Origin: Paenibacillus rhizophilus
GTDB lineage: Bacteria > Bacillota > Bacilli > Paenibacillales > Paenibacillaceae
Length of the DNA: 64,000 bases
Direction: 5' to 3'
NCBI RefSeq assembly: GCF_003854965.1
Contig: NZ_RQPI01000010.1
Span: 1-64,000, forward strand
The translations under genes were made by a program, and so were the position numbers. Below, in pieces: positions 60,901 through 64,000 of this stretch; the stretch's first letter is position 1; each line of letters starts with the position of its first letter. A model generated the notes under the pieces. It was not told the origin of the DNA. It did not search any database and saw only the letters and a list, made by a program, of their open reading frames with translations.

Positions 60901-62655
60901 AGGCACCGTATCGTTCTGCTGCGGTAAATGGACGGTGATTTCCGGTTTATGGTTGGAACCGATGTACCCCCGGTACATCATATTGACGAACAGCTTTTGT
61001 TCCCAATCCGGGAAGTGCTCCTTGCTGGGCGTTCCTAAAATATGACCGGTGGCCGAATAGATTATATTCCCTTTGGTATAGGTATAGTAATGATTCGCAC
61101 TGTCGTCGCTGTCCCGGTTTGCGCCGATGATGTTATACCACGGGATAATTTCCGGGTCCTCCAGATTTAGCGAATAGGACGGATTATGGGCTGTGGAAAT
61201 TTCCGGCGTAATGATATCCGTTTGCTCGTTATGGGCATTAAGCGCGCTGAGATAGAACGGATAATGGGCGAGCAGTCCGTCGTTGACGGGCTTGACCGAT
61301 TCGGCAGCGTAAGGCGCATTAACGTTGGAGTTCTTCTGCGGATCAATCTGTCCGGCGATATCCATAAAGTATTGTTCCCATGCTCTGGCCGCTGGGCTGT
61401 TCCCGTGATACACCGCATCGTTTGCCAAAATAACGCTCTGTCTCGTTACCTTGGCGTAATCGATAACAGCTTGTGCGGCGCGATCCGTGAGGGAAGTATT
61501 TCCGCTGTTCCGGAATCCGAGAATTAGCATGTCGTATACGCCGTTAAGTCCGTAGGTGCCATCCAGCTCATATTGAGCGGCGATATCATTATTAAACTCA
61601 GAGACCGGCTTGGCGGTAATGTTGAATCTGTAATCTTCCGTATTCAAATAACTCTGATTCATGTTATTTGGATCGAGCAAACTGCTTGTTCGCTCGCTGT
61701 TGCCTACGGAGGGCAATACTTGCAAAATATTCAAAACCTTCTGCTTCCCCCGGAAACGGATAACGCCGCTGTCGTAATCTTTTAACTTAGTGGCACTCAA
61801 GTGATCGCTGATTTCCAATTTCCAGTACAACAAACCGGATGTCGTTTTGGGAAGCGTATACGTAATCTCTCCATTGGGGCTTTGATCCAAAGTCGTGGCG
61901 GCAGCGACCTGCGACTCCGTCATGGGAACGGACTTATCCCTACTAACATACAGCTTGACCAAAATAGGGTGATTGTTTAAGTCTTCCACATTGGCTGCGT
62001 TGAACTTAAAGTCCAGGGTGTCACCGGGCCTGTAAAGGTAATCCGGATTTTGACTGTAATCGGTAATGTCACTCTTATTGGTAATGGTGAGACGCGGGCG
62101 CTGCTTCAGCATACGGAGAACGTCGGTACTGTCGCTGTTGATGTCATTAATGAACGTGCTTAAATCGCTGTCGCTGACAAAACGGACGTTCTGTCTCGGA
62201 GAGTCTGTACGATACTTATTGAACGAAGTATACAGAATGCCGGTTTGGCTCTCAAAAGACGCGTTGTTGAAAATGACGGTAAGGCCCTTATTAATATAGT
62301 AGTCGGAGATTTCCTTTGCTTTTAGAGAGGTGATGTCGCTTGAGTCATCAGATTTGCCGGAATTATCATACTTACTGTATGTACCCTTGCCGATATAGAC
62401 GGCGTCGTATTTTCCGTCGAAGTCATCGCGCAGCGAAACAAACCGGTTCATGCTCATGGTGTCAACGATTATGTTAGCCGCCGTAAGCGATTTGAGATCG
62501 CTTTCCCCACTGTTTGTAACCTCCAAAATGCGGATGTTGTAAACAAAGGGTTCCGCATTTACCTTCAGAACGAGGCTTTTGATAGGCATCACAAGCAGGC
62601 CCAACACAGCGAGGCCCGACAATATTAAAAGTATTTTCGATTTGGTAAGCTTCAA
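57934..62655 (-). CDS. Large secreted DUF5057/choice-of-anchor-A-like repeat protein, 1573 aa
   Basis: Residues 12-30 form one membrane or signal segment. The first 600 residues resemble DUF5057 (LEVTNSGESDLK, VYIGKGTYSKYDN). About 857-1120 match the choice-of-anchor-A/collagen-binding-like domain (IAGDYNAFVFGPANV, GNLAAGGNTTISG). Two Ser/Thr/Pro linkers (about 1122-1150 and 1245-1275) flank a BIG2 Ig-like domain (1163-1243), followed by a PKD-like domain and beta repeats. It is a probable cell-surface adhesin or matrix protein. It runs against the pilin genes on both sides. Confidence 0.75.
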   Translation of the reverse strand: MKLTKSKILLILSGLAVLGLLVMPIKSLVLKVNAEPFVYNIRILEVTNSGESDLKSLTAANIIVDTMSMNRFVSLRDDFDGKYDAVYIGKGTYSKYDNSGKSDDSSDITSLKAKEISDYYINKGLTVIFNNASFESQTGILYTSFNKYRTDSPRQNVRFVSDSDLSTFINDINSDSTDVLRMLKQRPRLTITNKSDITDYSQNPDYLYRPGDTLDFKFNAANVEDLNNHPILVKLYVSRDKSVPMTESQVAAATTLDQSPNGEITYTLPKTTSGLLYWKLEISDHLSATKLKDYDSGVIRFRGKQKVLNILQVLPSVGNSERTSSLLDPNNMNQSYLNTEDYRFNITAKPVSEFNNDIAAQYELDGTYGLNGVYDMLILGFRNSGNTSLTDRAAQAVIDYAKVTRQSVILANDAVYHGNSPAARAWEQYFMDIAGQIDPQKNSNVNAPYAAESVKPVNDGLLAHYPFYLSALNAHNEQTDIITPEISTAHNPSYSLNLEDPEIIPWYNIIGANRDSDDSANHYYTYTKGNIIYSATGHILGTPSKEHFPDWEQKLFVNMMYRGYIGSNHKPEITVHLPQQNDTVPTYQNGITVDYKVEDPDPEDQELYTTIRFKSNGVYLTNTGMPETSILSGKTVHATFANPLPDGGPLTIEITARDKQGALTVTSIDITVLKASANLELTRTLSSNVNASGEVAMDEAFTITYSVKPKSIPFDQAGTANQSSAALTISDIRFLETLPANLERNGDWPAGISVSGDGSAGYTLSKSLGSITYTLKTVDGVKTYVPDSAGPIVFSINVRAAVANTYHFDTAKVSFVDVHPVLAATETPTAVATTSPSPTVTTASPAATGTTPASSNFDPSVSSSGSSLGIAGDYNAFVFGPANVTASLKGNLAAGGNTTISGAEINESNGSRVPYAIVTGGDLDFQNGTVYGNILHQGSYTKVDSGNILNGTYKKGSLIDFEAARSYYQILSDKLADVTPNGTYDKDLNLSGTGTGTDSIVAFKIESKTFENAGWPNVSQISGKNIIYTITTKDKDKDKDVITLNKAFGLPSGVSGDHVIYNFPDAETVNISGVEINGSVLAPRGVLNFTNGQIHGNVIAAALNASSLIDIKSYAGPLPIVMPTATPAATPTPTSSPSPVPTPSTTPSPTILYFPKMTVTAVERITRLTVSDTTLLIGDQQKLSRTIEPTSRAADPLNWSSSNDSIVSVDSGGVVYGRSAGTAVITASTTDGRNLNSSATVTVLNPPSPAPSPSVQPSPSVTPSPTISSSPTTSPSPTKPADRTLSLRADKDRVVINESVALTAAYSNSNETGVQYTWSAVDNMGNPVSITSSQGSANFSAVKSGVYTITVSVISDQFNEAITQTKEITVGLNSLTIGYLSTVFVNNTITLTALPDPVAPEEEYEWHLVNNGDISYGGFTDDQGVIKANAAGNTVEFKGIQPSGGIQVVVTAAGITSPPFTIKVLSEPNLEFSPDYGVISINQSLNLYSLLHTIDPYGDIPASLAGKLVWRIEGNHEAPAVTLNVTNKSTVIITGIREGTERIKVSYPKGTGETATAYYTIKVVDPDTADHRY

Positions 62656-62974
62656 GGCTATCTCTCCCCGATTCTATATAAGAGCATTATAAGAGCAAAA
62701 CTCCGACAATTTATTTCAAATTTTTCTAAAAACCGATAACTTTCAGGCAATTTTAATTGTAAAACTACCTATTATATGCTATATATCATTCTAGGATAAT
62801 TTTCATTGATAGGCAATAAAAAACTATGTAAAATTACCCTGTAATCAGAGACTTTAGAACTATGTTTTGTTAGCGTAATCCAATATTATCCGGCTCTCCG
62901 AAAATAAAGAATACATAAGAGATTTATCGGTTCCTTTTTGTGAAAATGTAGTGGGAAGTGCTCACTCCTTTTGC
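62656..62974. other. AT-rich divergent intergenic region
   Basis: The region between the minus-strand repeat protein and the ATPase gene has long AT runs and no credible ORF. It should contain the promoter of the minus-strand gene; TATAAT-like boxes are too frequent in this composition to choose one. Confidence 0.5.
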
Positions 62975-63002
62975 TAAAATTTTAAAGTCTTGCAGCCGAT
63001 AA
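62975..63002 (+). promoter_or_regulatory. SigD-like promoter before the pilB-type gene
   Basis: TAAA (62975-62978), 16 bases and GCCGATAA (62995-63002) repeat exactly the layout seen before flgM (TAAA-N16-GCCGATAA). The start site would be near 63010, 30 bases before the TTG start. Confidence 0.6.
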
Positions 63003-63039
63003 AAAATTAAACACTACACGGCATGGAGATGAGTTCGCG

Positions 63040-64000
63040 TTGGCGATTGTGAAGAAAAGACTTGGAGACTTGCTGGTAGAGAATGGGATCATCTCTCAGG
63101 AACAGCTTGAGGAAGCGCTTGTCGAACAGCGCAAATCGAAACGCAAGCTCGGCGACCTGCTTATTTCGCAAGGTTATATAACCGAGCAGCAGCTGATCGA
63201 AGTATTGGAATTTCAGCTAGGCATACCGCATGTAAGCCTTTTTAAATATCAGATCGACCCTGCGATTACGCAGATTATTCCCGAAAGCATGGCCAAGCGC
63301 TATCAAGTTCTGCCTTTTATGAAAGAGGGCGGCAAGCTGATGGTGGCCATGGCGGACCCTTTGGACTATTTTGCAATTGAAGATTTGCGCATGAGCACCG
63401 GATTCCGGATCGAGCCCGCAATCTCCACAAGAGACGAGCTGCAGCGGGCGATCGCCCGGCATTACGGCATGCGCGATTCAATGAGCCAGATGATGGGGGA
63501 GCTTCCGTCGCAGGAAGAGATTGAAGAAACGGAAATTACCGATGAGGACTCGCCGATTGTCCGTCTGGTCAACCAGATGATTCAGCAGGCGGTGCAGCTA
63601 CGGGCATCGGATATTCATGTGGACCCCGGCGAAAATAATCTCGCCATCCGCTACCGGATTGATGGTACGCTGCGGACCGAGCGGCTGATTCCAAAGCAGA
63701 TGCAGGGCTTCATTACGGCACGGCTGAAGATTATGGCCCGCCTGAACATCGCTGAGCGTCGGCTGCCCCAGGACGGCCGGATCAAGATGCAGTTCGAATA
63801 CAAGATGGTCGATATCCGTGTATCGTCCTTGCCGACGATGCATGGCGAAAAAATAGTTCTGCGGCTGCTCGATCTGAGCACCGGTGTCAAATCGGTGGAC
63901 CTTCTCGGTTTTAGCGACGGCAATGTCGAGGCTTTTAAAGAAATGATCGGCAAGCCTTACGGCATCCTCTTGATAACGGGGCCGACGGGCAGCGGCAAGA
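63040..64000 (+). CDS. pilB: Type IV pilus assembly ATPase PilB/GspE-like (5' part)
   Basis: From TTG 63040 (GGAGATGAG upstream) 320 residues are visible before the window ends. The N-terminal domain reads KKRLGDLLVENGIISQEQLEEAL (seen as LGDLLVENGIIS, then LGDLLISQGYIT), a T2SSE_N/MshEN repeat. The catalytic domain begins with ASDIHVDPG, RIDGTLR, RLPQDGRIKM and ends with Walker A ITGPTGSGK. This hexameric ATPase powers pilus extension or pseudopilus assembly for the pilin-like genes nearby. Confidence 0.93.
   Translation, partial: MAIVKKRLGDLLVENGIISQEQLEEALVEQRKSKRKLGDLLISQGYITEQQLIEVLEFQLGIPHVSLFKYQIDPAITQIIPESMAKRYQVLPFMKEGGKLMVAMADPLDYFAIEDLRMSTGFRIEPAISTRDELQRAIARHYGMRDSMSQMMGELPSQEEIEETEITDEDSPIVRLVNQMIQQAVQLRASDIHVDPGENNLAIRYRIDGTLRTERLIPKQMQGFITARLKIMARLNIAERRLPQDGRIKMQFEYKMVDIRVSSLPTMHGEKIVLRLLDLSTGVKSVDLLGFSDGNVEAFKEMIGKPYGILLITGPTGSGK

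Noticed and set aside
1..64000. CRISPR arrays, insertion sequences, rRNA
   Set aside because: No regularly spaced direct repeats, no transposase genes with terminal repeats and no rRNA-like sequence were seen.

Overview
The window looks like a chromosome segment of a Paenibacillus-type Bacillota. The evidence is the gene order comFA/comFC-yvyF-flgM-flgN-flgK-flgL-yviE-fliW-csrA-hag-flaG-fliD-fliS, an S-layer-homology surface protein, the hpf-secA-prfB order, a complete arginine cluster argCJBDFGH, and strong AGGAGG ribosome sites with frequent GTG/TTG starts.

Region 1 (1 to about 25,288) is the right-hand part of a prophage; its left end and integrase lie outside the window. It begins with small accessory genes (YopX, DUF1064 nuclease, zinc ribbons), then a sigma-like late regulator, then a 580-base non-coding stretch with a tRNA-like RNA and a terminator. 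Next come terminase small and large subunits, portal, scaffold, an N4-gp56-type capsid protein, a beta-helix tailspike, a nozzle-like protein, two large putative internal virion proteins, an amidase endolysin and an LL-H-type holin. No tape measure or tail tube is seen, so the virion is probably short-tailed. The prophage ends inside comFA: only the C-terminal helicase half of ComFA remains on this side.

Region 2 (25,289 to 36,766) holds the comFA remnant, comFC and a flagellar late-gene cluster. It carries recognisable SigD-type promoters and a CsrA-binding hairpin in the flagellin leader, next to fliW and csrA, which form the known FliW-CsrA-Hag homeostasis loop.

Region 3 (36,767 to 44,597) holds a cold-shock protein, an SLH protein, hpf, secA, prfB with its programmed +1 frameshift, and a YitT-family membrane protein.

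Region 4 (44,600 to 53,600) is the arginine biosynthesis cluster. Region 5 (53,900 to 64,000) holds an EstA-like esterase, three type IV pilin-like/PilX-like genes, a 1573-residue secreted repeat protein on the opposite strand, and the start of a PilB/GspE-type ATPase preceded by a SigD-like promoter.

Most notable: (a) a predicted -1 ribosomal frameshift signal (GGGAAAC, 6-base spacer, 7-bp GC stem) that would fuse a virion protein to a lytic transglycosylase; (b) a prophage splitting comFA; (c) a repeated, probably structured RNA element in the phage; (d) a tRNA-Leu-like RNA with a 12-base palindrome where the anticodon loop should be.
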